Assembly (NCBI GenBank): GCA_902465775.1
Contig: CABQOJ010000090.1
Location: 1-5,439 of the forward strand
DNA length: 5,439 nt
Direction of reading: 5' to 3'
From: an uncultured Porphyromonas sp.
GTDB lineage: Bacteria; Bacteroidota; Bacteroidia; Bacteroidales; Porphyromonadaceae
The translations under genes and the position numbers were made by a program. Every line of letters starts with the position of its first letter. The first letter of the stretch is position 1. Positions 1 to 5,439 of this stretch are shown here, in pieces. The notes under the pieces are model-generated. The model made no database searches, was not told where the DNA came from, and worked only from the letters and a program-made list of their open reading frames with translations.

Positions 1-47
1 ACCTCACCCTCAGCGCCTTGCGCTTCATCCTTTCTGCAAAGTCAGGA

Positions 48-67
48 CAATCTTGCAAGCAAGATTG
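48..67. repeat. Palindrome with TTGCAA core
   Basis: CAATCTTG (48-55) and CAAGATTG (60-67) are perfect inverted repeats with a 4-nt loop; the symmetry extends to 9 bp if a 2-nt centre is allowed. No T tract follows on either strand, so it is not a canonical terminator. It could be a protein-binding site or part of a dispersed intergenic repeat. Confidence 0.75.
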
Positions 68-68
68 T

Positions 69-95
69 GAGACTGTTGACTTTTGCAACAGTCTC
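69..95. repeat. 10-bp inverted repeat with 7-nt loop
   Basis: GAGACTGTTG (69-78) and CAACAGTCTC (86-95) pair perfectly around ACTTTTG. No T tract follows on either strand. It starts one base after the previous palindrome, and its right side holds a second TTGCAA (83-88), exactly 30 bp from the one at 53-58. Confidence 0.75.
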
Positions 96-111
96 CATTC
101 CGACCTCAAAG

Positions 112-153
112 TCAAAAAGAAGGCGACCCGAGCATCCTCAGATCGCCTTCTTC
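112..153 (-). terminator. Rho-independent terminator of the rimO-HU/LysM-LRR unit
   Basis: Inverted repeat with arms at 117-126 (AAGAAGGCGA) and 143-152 (TCGCCTTCTT), a perfect 10-bp match with a 16-nt loop. Inside the loop GAG and CTC could add 3 bp. Read on the minus strand, the GC-rich part of the stem is followed at once by TTTTT and then GAC, a classical layout. It lies about 70 bp after the LRR stop. On the plus strand the T tract is poor (TTCATTTC), so the minus strand is the likely direction. Confidence 0.8.
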
Positions 154-162
154 ATTTCGGCA

Positions 163-200
163 GCCTCCCTCGGGGAAGGCTTCGTTTAGTGGGTACTAAA
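163..200. repeat. Two small inverted repeats just after the LRR stop
   Basis: GCCTCCC (163-169) pairs with GGG-A-AGGC (173-180), with one bulged A and a TCG loop. TTTAGT (185-190) pairs perfectly with ACTAAA (195-200) around GGGT. Both lie between the LRR stop and the terminator. They may be 3'-end RNA structure; they are short and could be chance. Confidence 0.4.
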
Positions 201-221
201 TGGTGATTTAATCGTCCTTAA

Positions 222-3209
222 CTAGGGGATTAGCACCCGTATCACCTCAACCTCATCAGCTGCGCCAGCCTGTGCGGTGACGAGATAGCTACCTTGTGGC
301 AAGGCGACTAGCTCTCCTCTGACGGCGGGCTGATGGTAGTACGTATGGCCATCCATCGTAAAGATGGTCAGCATAGCTAGGTCTGCTAGTGTGGTGACAC
401 CCTCAGCGGTGACAGCTATGCAGTGGCTCTGTGTAGGAGCGATCACGGCATTGGTCAGCTTGAAGGTGGCATTGACACGTGTGTAGCGCTGTGGCTTTAT
501 GCTGTTGCCTGAGATCGGCTCGCCATTGGCGGTGAAGCGATCTATCATATAGCCCTCTGCGGGCTTGATGACGAGGTTTAGCTCCTGTCCCTTATTAACC
601 TTGTGGTAGCCTAGGTGCGTAGGTAGTGTGCTCCATACAGGCTTGATCTCGTTGCCCTGCTTGTCTGTGAGCTTGACTGTACCATGAGTGGTGGGGGCGA
701 TCTCTACGTAGACCTGATCACATCCGGAGGCATCGCCTTCGGTATTGACGCGCCATCCCTTGATCGTAGCGATTAGATGGTCTGCATGCTGGGCATCGTT
801 GTCTGGATCGCTCTTGTCTTCGGTAATGTAGAGGCTGTAGGGCGTCTGAAGTTTGACCCCCTGGGGATAGCTACAGAGAGAGGCGTAGAGGTCATTGACA
901 TCACAAGCTGTGAGCTTGTTGCCGTAGGCCTGTAGCATCTGGAGCTGAGGCTGCTTGGACAGATCGAGCTTGGTGAGCTGGTTACCATTGCAGTATAGCG
1001 TAGCTAGCTTCGTCAGCTTTGAGAGGTCAAGCTCCTTGAGCTGATTGTCATTGACGAGGAGCGTCTCGACCTCGGATAGGTTGGCTAGGTCTAGCTTGGA
1101 GAGCTTGTTGGCTCCGAGTGCTAGGGCGCGTAGGCTCTTGAGCTTAGATAGGTCTATCTCCGAGAGCTGATTGCCCTGCAGGTCTAGGTAGCCAAGCTTG
1201 ACACAAGAGGATAGATCGATGTTGGTGAGTTGGTTCTTCTTTGCGTCTAGCTTCGTTAGTTCTGTCAGCTTAGAGAGATCTAGCTTGGTGAGACTGTTCC
1301 CATAGCATAGGAGCGTGTCTATCTTAGTGCTGTGTGAGAGGTCTAGCTCAGAGATCCCTGTATAGGCTACACCGAGGAGGGTGAGGTTAGGACAACCCTT
1401 CAGGTCGATGGAGCCAATAGGATTCATATAGGTGTAGAGGACTTGGAGGTCAGGCTGTACGAGCTTGATACTGGTAAACTCGCTGTCCCAAGTCCCCTGA
1501 CCAGGATAGCTGGAGAAGTCGGCCTCAATGAGTGACCCCGAGATCTTGATGTAAGTCCCAAGAGCCTTGTTATCAAAGCGACGTGTGGTCTGTCCGATGA
1601 CCTCACGCTGAGCCGTACCATTGCCCCAGTCAATGAGGATCTCTGTACCCTCTTGAGGAGCGACTAGTGCAAATGAAATATCATGCCCCACCTTAGTGCC
1701 GAGCTCTATCCTTGGAGGATTGACGAAGAGTGGCTCTACGGTGGTGGCTTGGGAGACTAGAAATATGCGCTCCTTGATGAGCTTGCCGTTCACCTTGACT
1801 CCGAGGTACTCCTGGCCCTCAGGGGTTTCGTCTATCCGAACGTAGAGCGGGGTGCCAGCGAGTACGCTATCACCGATGGGCTTGAGTGACTGATCAGAGT
1901 CTATCATACGCTCTAGTAGTGTGACCTTGCCCACAGTCTGAGTAAGTGTTACAGAGACGCTGTCACACTTTGCTTTGCCATCGCCCTCGACGTCTGCCTG
2001 CCAGTTATCTGCGATAAGGCGAGCATCAGAGGTCTCTGCGTTAGATCCCTCTAGTAGCAGATCCTTGCTCCATCCTTTGCGAGACTTACCCCACATAGAG
2101 CGTAGCATATAGTTGATGGCACAGGGTGTCATCGTGGAGTTAAAGCGGATATCTAGGTATTGTAGCTGATAGCAAGCGCTAAGATCTAAAAATGCAAGCT
2201 GATTGCTATGAGCTGTGAGGCGACTCATATAGGGCGCCTGCGTTAGGTCTAGTAGCGGAATCTTATTGCCAGCACAGCTTAGCGAGGTTAGCTTCGAGAG
2301 CATAGAGACGTCGAGTGCTGTCAGGGCATTGCTGTCACAAGCGAGGCTGGTGAGCTTGACATTTGCCGATAGGTCCAGATTCGTGAGCTTATTCTTGTTG
2401 CAGAAGAGGCTGGTCAGCTCAGGATTGCTATAGAGGTTCAGTCTAGAGATGTTGTTATAGTTTATCTCTAGCTTATAGAGCAGGGGTAGCTTTGTGACAT
2501 CTAGCTCAGAGATCTCATTGTGAGAGAGGGATAGCGAAGAGAGCTTGGGGTAGTTGTCTCCGATCTCCAGATCCATCAGCGCGTTATTCTCTAGCGATAG
2601 CGTCGTAAGTGCTGGCAGAGAGACGGGGTAGAAATGACTGATATCGCACTCGTTGGCATAGATGTGCTCTAGGACTTTGCTCCCATCAGGCACGAGGACG
2701 GAGCCTAGTCTTGGATTCTGAGATATGTCAATAGAGACTAGCCCTTTGTATGGTCGTAAGTCTAGGACGGTGAAGTCGTTCTCTCTAAGGTTAAGGTTCT
2801 CTAGTGGAGCGTCTTCGTTGAGCACAAAGGTCTCCTTCGTGAGCTTATTCTTAGAGAGGTCTAGATACTTGAGCTCTGTCTGTCCAGTAGCGGTAAAGGA
2901 GGTTATCTCTAGCTCCTCGGCCTCTAGCTTGGTAAGGTTGGAAAGGATGCGGATGGTCTCGCCCTGGACGACTCCAGAGATTTTGGCAAAGAATCCAGAG
3001 GCGTTTGGGTCAACGTTGTAGCTTTTGGTAGTGCCATCTCCCCAATCGATGAGGATAGGGGTGTCATAGGACTTGGTTTTGGGGAGGATTGAGATTTCAG
3101 AGCCAAAGGCTTTACCTGTCTTAATCTGTATCTCTGCCGTTTGAGCCGTGAGTAGACTCACACCGCAGAGGGATAGCAGGAGGAAGAGTAGAAAGTTGGT
3201 TTTCTTCAT
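222..3209 (-). CDS. Secreted two-module leucine-rich-repeat protein, probable T9SS cargo (internalin-like)
   Basis: A 995-aa protein with a signal peptide (KK, hydrophobic run 6-21, probable cleavage near TAQ-TAE at 21-25). Two similar modules follow. Module 1 (about 24-498) has a PKD-like segment with ILIDWGDGT (52-60), LRRs at 113-358, and an InlB B-repeat-like region at about 415-496. Module 2 (about 499-920) repeats this order: ILIDWGNGT (524-532), LRRs at 578-765, and a B-repeat-like region at about 832-918. Residues 921-995 (IFTMDGHTYYH, then GELVALPQGSYLV, ending VIRVLIP) resemble the T9SS type A sorting domain, which implies export across the outer membrane and surface anchoring. LRRs of this DLSKLTKL type occur in P. 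gingivalis InlJ, an internalin-related protein; a role in adhesion or biofilm is inference. The ATG has an A-rich leader (AAGAAACAGA) and no strong Shine-Dalgarno. It sits 61 bp after the LysM gene. The TAG stop is about 70 bp before a terminator. Confidence 0.9.
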   Translation of the reverse strand: MKKTNFLLFLLLSLCGVSLLTAQTAEIQIKTGKAFGSEISILPKTKSYDTPILIDWGDGTTKSYNVDPNASGFFAKISGVVQGETIRILSNLTKLEAEELEITSFTATGQTELKYLDLSKNKLTKETFVLNEDAPLENLNLRENDFTVLDLRPYKGLVSIDISQNPRLGSVLVPDGSKVLEHIYANECDISHFYPVSLPALTTLSLENNALMDLEIGDNYPKLSSLSLSHNEISELDVTKLPLLYKLEINYNNISRLNLYSNPELTSLFCNKNKLTNLDLSANVKLTSLACDSNALTALDVSMLSKLTSLSCAGNKIPLLDLTQAPYMSRLTAHSNQLAFLDLSACYQLQYLDIRFNSTMTPCAINYMLRSMWGKSRKGWSKDLLLEGSNAETSDARLIADNWQADVEGDGKAKCDSVSVTLTQTVGKVTLLERMIDSDQSLKPIGDSVLAGTPLYVRIDETPEGQEYLGVKVNGKLIKERIFLVSQATTVEPLFVNPPRIELGTKVGHDISFALVAPQEGTEILIDWGNGTAQREVIGQTTRRFDNKALGTYIKISGSLIEADFSSYPGQGTWDSEFTSIKLVQPDLQVLYTYMNPIGSIDLKGCPNLTLLGVAYTGISELDLSHSTKIDTLLCYGNSLTKLDLSKLTELTKLDAKKNQLTNIDLSSCVKLGYLDLQGNQLSEIDLSKLKSLRALALGANKLSKLDLANLSEVETLLVNDNQLKELDLSKLTKLATLYCNGNQLTKLDLSKQPQLQMLQAYGNKLTACDVNDLYASLCSYPQGVKLQTPYSLYITEDKSDPDNDAQHADHLIATIKGWRVNTEGDASGCDQVYVEIAPTTHGTVKLTDKQGNEIKPVWSTLPTHLGYHKVNKGQELNLVIKPAEGYMIDRFTANGEPISGNSIKPQRYTRVNATFKLTNAVIAPTQSHCIAVTAEGVTTLADLAMLTIFTMDGHTYYHQPAVRGELVALPQGSYLVTAQAGAADEVEVIRVLIP
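225..449 (-). other. Probable T9SS C-terminal sorting domain of the LRR protein
   Basis: Residues 921-995. The pattern matches the Por secretion-tail family: hydrophobic strand LTIFTMDGHTYYH (like VYxMxGRxVY), GELVALPQGSYLV (like LxxLPxGxYxV), and a final hydrophobic strand VEVIRVLIP just before the stop. It is somewhat divergent, since the usual GR after the first strand is GH here. Known for the family: this domain targets proteins through the type IX system and is removed when the cargo is anchored. Confidence 0.7.
450..1715 (-). repeat. Module 2 of the LRR protein (PKD-like + LRR + B-repeat-like)
   Basis: Second copy, residues about 499-920. Landmarks matching module 1: ILIDWGNGT, YIKISG, the LRR array, TACDVNDLY, ADHLIATIKGW, TEGDASGCDQVYVEI, GTVKL, then GQELNLVIKPAEGYMIDRF. 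The last segment fits the divergent InlB B-repeat pattern (GTV, basic or acidic spacer, G-x-x-L-x-hydrophobic, PAEGY, then NG-x-x-I). The two copies are clearly diverged, so the duplication is old. Confidence 0.75.
915..1478 (-). repeat. LRR array 2, near-perfect 21-residue (63-bp) periodicity
   Basis: Residues 578-765. After a 20-residue first unit there are eight units of exactly 21 residues, starting at residues 598, 619, 640, 661, 682, 703, 724 and 745. Several share the L(T/S)KLDLSK core. The DNA shows a matching 63-bp period of AGxTCxAGCTTGGTGAG-like blocks on the plus strand. The array ends in LTACDV, the capping segment that also ends array 1 in altered form. Confidence 0.9.
1716..3140 (-). 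repeat. Module 1 of the LRR protein (PKD-like + LRR + B-repeat-like)
   Basis: First copy of a composite module, residues about 24-498. Landmarks shared with module 2 in the same order: ILIDWGDGT, FFAKISG, the LRR array, TPCAINYML, DARLIADNW, VEGDGKAKCDSVSVTL, GKVTL, then GTPLYVRIDETPEGQEYLG. The LRRs here start irregularly (22-23 residue units from residue 113) and settle to 21-residue units from residue 233. Boundaries are by eye. Confidence 0.75.
2136..2873 (-). repeat. LRR array 1
   Basis: Residues 113-358. Units beginning at residues 233, 254, 275, 296, 317 and 338 are 21 residues each, with the pattern (L/I)xxLDL(S/T)xxxxLxxLxxxxNx. The units before residue 233 are 22-23 residues and more divergent (for example LGSVLVPDGSKVLEHIYANEC). 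It is the same short bacterial LRR type as in internalin-like proteins. Confidence 0.9.
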
Positions 3210-3270
3210 TCTGTTTCTTAGTTGATTGTTATAGGGAAGTAATTGTATGATAGGAAATGTGGGAAGGGCG
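3210..3270 (-). other. 61-bp gap between HU-LysM gene and LRR gene
   Basis: AT-rich spacer. On the minus strand I see no good match to the Bacteroidota promoter (TTTG at -33, TAnnTTTG at -7) and no hairpin. The last 12 bases before the ATG are A-rich (TAAGAAACAGA), which is typical of leaders in this phylum. Read-through from the upstream genes is plausible; a weak or non-consensus promoter cannot be excluded. Confidence 0.5.
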
Positions 3271-4548
3271 CTACCTCGAGTGTGTCGTGGTAGTGCTACT
3301 GTAGTAGTCGTGGATGAGGCGCTTTGCCGCAGCGAGGTCGGCCTCTTGGTTGCCTGTGATGCCTACGCTTTGAGGTGTGGGAATCTTGATTTCGGTGCCG
3401 AGAGGAATATTGTCGGGGTCTTCGATCTGATCCTTATTGGCTAGGTAGATGTAGATCCAGTACTCACTACGACCTAGGTAGCGACGGGCGTAGCGCGCTA
3501 GATAGTCGCCATTGCCGAGGGTCACGGTGGTGAGGATCTCCTGCTGAGCAGTCGTATCGGCTGGTGGTGCGACGCTATCGATGGGTGCGACGGTGTCTAT
3601 CGTCGGAGTAGCCTCGACGGGTATCATCGTGCTGGGAGGGGGCGTGGACCTGGAGCTCGGCATCTCTTGCTTGCCGAAGACGAAGAACCACAGCAACAGT
3701 GCCATCACTAGGACAGCGACTAGCGGGATGACGATCCAAAGCCATAGCTTGCGGGACTTGCGCTCTTGTGGCTCCCCTCTTCGATAAGGTGGTGGCGTGG
3801 CGACGACAGCCTCTGCTTCGTTGCTTTCGCTAGCTGAGAAGGGAGGCGGTGTCGGCGTAGCGGGAGCTTTGGCTTGAGATTGAGGCGTCCAGGCGGGCGG
3901 AGTGGCCACTGGTGGGGGAGTGGCTGTGCTCTCGGCGATACGGCTGGAGATGATGGATGGGCAAGCCTGCTCTAGGCTCTCGGCTGGCTGCTCCTCGACA
4001 TCGGGCCACTGGACACCCTCCTTGAGCAGCGTGGGGGCAAACATCTCAAAGGGCTTGTTGACCTGCCGGAGCAATTCGTCGGAGGGGGTGAAGGCGTAGC
4101 TGCTCTCGCTGCTCTCGCCTTCGCCAGTTATGGACTGTGGTGCGAAGGTGCCTAGGGGAGCCCACTCGAGGGTGTGTCCTAGCCGCTCGTGCATCTCAAA
4201 GAGCTTCGTGACACTGTCGTAGAAGCTTTGGAGGGTCTGCGGTATCTGGATCGCCCCTTTTGCTAGGAGTTCGCCAATCTCCTCGGCAGAGAGCGGTTGC
4301 TCTTGGTTGGTGATGCGTGGCGTGACGCTTGGGGGCATCAAGTAGCGCTCGCCACTAGGCAGTAGGGCGATGCGGGCGCTGTGGCTCTCGGCGGACCATA
4401 AGCCGACGCTACGCATATAGCTGGTGCTCCCCTGAGTGAGTCGCCCGATGAGTAGCGAGGTGAGGTCGCTCCATAGTTGCTGGCAGGTGGTCTGTGCGAG
4501 CTGGCTCTGCTCGGCGACCTCGAGGAGCCACTGTTCGGTCGTAATCAT
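3271..4548 (-). CDS. HU/IHF-like tandem-domain protein with transmembrane helix and C-terminal LysM
   Basis: A 425-aa protein. Residues 1-80 read as a divergent HU domain: helical TTEQWLLEVAEQSQL, core YMRSVGLW, and an arm with LPSGERYLMPPS matching the NPxTGxxxxxPAS loop of HU. Residues 86-175 look like a second HU unit: LEWAPLGTF matches the GFGTF core, and YAFTPSDELLRQVNKPFEMF matches the FTPD...NKPF tail of Bacteroidota HU proteins, but the arm is short and acidic. Residues 205-262 are Pro/Thr-rich with repeated ATPPP. A basic patch (RRGEPQERKSRK, 256-267) precedes one transmembrane helix (268-292). Residues 293-338 are Pro/Thr-rich. Residues 339-390 resemble LysM (VTLGNGDYLARYARRYLG, then YWIYIYLANKD and NIPLGTEIKIP). 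By the positive-inside rule the HU part is cytoplasmic and LysM periplasmic. Inferred role: linking DNA, or a protein partner, to the cell wall. The start overlaps the rimO stop (ATGA), which suggests translational coupling. The precise function is unknown to me. Confidence 0.87.
   Translation of the reverse strand: MITTEQWLLEVAEQSQLAQTTCQQLWSDLTSLLIGRLTQGSTSYMRSVGLWSAESHSARIALLPSGERYLMPPSVTPRITNQEQPLSAEEIGELLAKGAIQIPQTLQSFYDSVTKLFEMHERLGHTLEWAPLGTFAPQSITGEGESSESSYAFTPSDELLRQVNKPFEMFAPTLLKEGVQWPDVEEQPAESLEQACPSIISSRIAESTATPPPVATPPAWTPQSQAKAPATPTPPPFSASESNEAEAVVATPPPYRRGEPQERKSRKLWLWIVIPLVAVLVMALLLWFFVFGKQEMPSSRSTPPPSTMIPVEATPTIDTVAPIDSVAPPADTTAQQEILTTVTLGNGDYLARYARRYLGRSEYWIYIYLANKDQIEDPDNIPLGTEIKIPTPQSVGITGNQEADLAAAKRLIHDYYSSTTTTHSR
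3566..3601 (-). repeat. 18-bp direct repeat, two copies, in the HU-LysM gene
   Basis: Two adjacent 18-bp units (3566-3583 and 3584-3601) match at 14 of 18 positions by eye. They encode IDTVAP and IDSVAP (residues 317-328) in the periplasmic Pro/Thr-rich linker before the LysM domain. Probably a small slippage-type expansion that changes linker length without changing frame. Confidence 0.7.
4545..4548 (-). promoter_or_regulatory. ATGA stop-start overlap, rimO to HU-LysM gene
   Basis: On the minus strand the sequence CTATGATTAC holds both the ATG of the HU-LysM gene and the TGA of rimO. No Shine-Dalgarno is visible upstream (CAGAGCATCTCATCCT), so reinitiation by ribosomes finishing rimO is the likely way the second gene is translated. 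It also fixes the start codon choice for that gene. Confidence 0.8.
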
Positions 4549-5439
4549 AGGATGAGATGCTCTGGGGATGTGGTTGCGATGAGGTCGTACTCCTCTACGC
4601 CTGTGATCTCGGCTCGGTAGAAGGAGCCTACATGGAGCGGGCGGTCGCTGCTGAGTATCACTTCGCCGTCCACCTCGGGAGAGTCGTACTGGGTGCGACC
4701 AACGTAGTAGCCTTCTTCCTCTCGGTCAACGACTACCTCCAACGAGGTGCCGACTCTACGGCTATTGACGCTGGCAGAGATGTTTGCTTGGAGAGACATT
4801 AGGGCGTCGTAGCGCTCCTGCTTGACCTCTGGCGGGACGTCGTCTTGGTAGTGCTTGTAGGCATAGGTGCCCTCCTCGTGTGAGTATTGGAAAGCGCCAA
4901 GTCGCTCGAAGCGCATCTGGCTGACGAAGTCAAGGAGGTCGGCAAAGTCTTCGTCCGTCTCTCCTGGATGCCCGACCATCATCGTGGTACGCAGGGCGAT
5001 GCCGGGCACTTGCTCGCGGATACGCTCTAGCAGAGCGACGGTCTCCTCACGGGTTATCTGCCGACGCATCAGCTGAAGCATATGATTGCTGCTGTGCTGG
5101 AGCGCAAGGTCGAGATACTTGCAGATGTTGTCATGCTGTGCCATCACATCTAGCAGAGCGATGGGGAAGTGGTTCGGATAGGCGTAGTGTAGTCTGAGCC
5201 AGTGAACACCTTTTACCTGAGCTAGGCGGTCCAGCAGGGGAGAGATGGCTTGCTCTTGGTAAAGGTCTACACCATAATAAGTGCTATCCTGAGCAATGAT
5301 CTGAAACTCCCGACAGCCCGCGGAGACGCGCCCCTCGACCTCTCGGACTATCTCCTCCATGGGACGGGAGTGATGACGGCCTGTGATGAGCGGAATGGCA
5401 CAGTAAGAGCAGGTGCGATCGCACCCCTCGGAGATCTTG
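4545..5439 (-). CDS. rimO: Ribosomal protein uS12 methylthiotransferase RimO (5' end outside window)
   Basis: Radical-SAM enzyme that adds a methylthio group to a conserved aspartate of ribosomal protein uS12, using SAM and two 4Fe-4S clusters, in the cytoplasm. Seen: the frame stays open to the window edge. The first visible residues contain CDRTCSYC, the CxxxCxxC site of the radical-SAM cluster, so the ATG at 5360 is internal and not the start. The 297 visible residues continue with RimO hallmarks: AQDSTYYGVDLY, LRLHYAYP, KYLDLALQH, MRRQITREE, MVGHPGETDEDF, FERLGAFQYSHEEGTYAY. The last ~65 residues (VGTSLEVVVD, then SPEVDGEVIL) form a TRAM domain. RimO is usually about 430 aa, so roughly 130-140 N-terminal residues (MTTase N-terminal domain with the second cluster's cysteines) lie to the right. 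The SPEVDGEV motif and missing tRNA-type features favour RimO over MiaB/MtaB. The stop TGA overlaps the next gene's ATG. Confidence 0.95.
   Translation of the reverse strand, partial: KISEGCDRTCSYCAIPLITGRHHSRPMEEIVREVEGRVSAGCREFQIIAQDSTYYGVDLYQEQAISPLLDRLAQVKGVHWLRLHYAYPNHFPIALLDVMAQHDNICKYLDLALQHSSNHMLQLMRRQITREETVALLERIREQVPGIALRTTMMVGHPGETDEDFADLLDFVSQMRFERLGAFQYSHEEGTYAYKHYQDDVPPEVKQERYDALMSLQANISASVNSRRVGTSLEVVVDREEEGYYVGRTQYDSPEVDGEVILSSDRPLHVGSFYRAEITGVEEYDLIATTSPEHLIL

Larger units (their letters stand above)
1..221. other. Intergenic region without a convincing gene
   Basis: Apart from the terminator and the inverted repeats listed separately, I see nothing coding. The one open frame on the plus strand (18-206) begins with TTG, has no recognisable family and runs straight through the hairpins. 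Whatever gene lies further left is outside the window. Confidence 0.6.

Noticed and set aside
1..28. Possible start of another minus-strand gene (ATG at 28-26, MKRKALRVR)
   Set aside because: Only nine codons are visible and no clear promoter or ribosome site lies upstream; the sequence TGACTTTG upstream is only a partial match to TAnnTTTG.
18..206. 62-codon open frame on the plus strand
   Set aside because: It starts with TTG, has no recognisable family, and crosses three hairpins including the terminator of the opposite strand.
2725..3021. 98-codon plus-strand frame and the other antisense frames inside the three genes
   Set aside because: They mirror the repeated Leu/Ser/Asp codons of the genes on the other strand and have no protein-family features.
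3140..3209. Lipoprotein signal in the LRR protein (LSLC at 13-16)
   Set aside because: The residue before Cys is Leu, which does not fit the lipobox, and hydrophobic residues continue past it to a normal cleavage site near residue 23.
4545..5360. ATG at 5360 as the true start of rimO
   Set aside because: The frame continues upstream through the essential CxxxCxxC motif to the window edge, so this Met is internal.
1..5439. CRISPR array, tRNA/rRNA gene or insertion sequence
   Set aside because: The only regular repeats are in-frame LRR codons; no spacer-repeat pattern, tRNA cloverleaf, rRNA segment or transposase was seen.

Overview
The window looks like a chromosomal piece of a Bacteroidota bacterium, most likely Porphyromonas or a close relative (P. 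asaccharolytica or P. uenonis type; species is a guess from memory). Reasons: a Bacteroidota-style RimO; directly after it, a HU/IHF-like protein with a membrane segment and a LysM domain; and a large leucine-rich-repeat (LRR) surface protein with a probable type IX secretion (T9SS) C-terminal tail. The gene starts have A-rich leaders or no clear Shine-Dalgarno, as is common in this phylum.

All three genes are on the minus strand, so they read from right to left. (1) 5439-4545: 3' two thirds of rimO, the ribosomal protein S12 methylthiotransferase. It is cut by the window edge just upstream of the radical-SAM CxxxCxxC motif. (2) 4548-3271: a 425-aa protein with two HU-like domains, a Pro-rich linker, one transmembrane helix and a C-terminal LysM domain. 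It overlaps rimO by 4 bp (ATGA). Its layout predicts a protein that reaches from the nucleoid through the inner membrane to the peptidoglycan. (3) 3209-222: a 995-aa secreted protein after a 61-bp gap. It contains two copies of a composite module (PKD-like strand region, LRR array, InlB B-repeat-like domain) and then the T9SS-type tail. A rho-independent terminator at about 112-153 closes the unit.

The left 221 bases carry no convincing gene. They hold a dense series of inverted repeats: 48-67, 69-95, the terminator, 163-180 and 185-200. Two of them share a TTGCAA core spaced 30 bp apart, and several segments could pair in alternative ways.

The first two genes are probably translationally coupled. 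The LRR gene may be read from the same transcript, since I see no consensus promoter in the 61-bp gap, but its function (cell surface, adhesion-like) is unrelated to ribosome modification. The least described item is the HU-HU-TM-LysM protein. The most striking sequence architecture is the internal duplication in the LRR protein.
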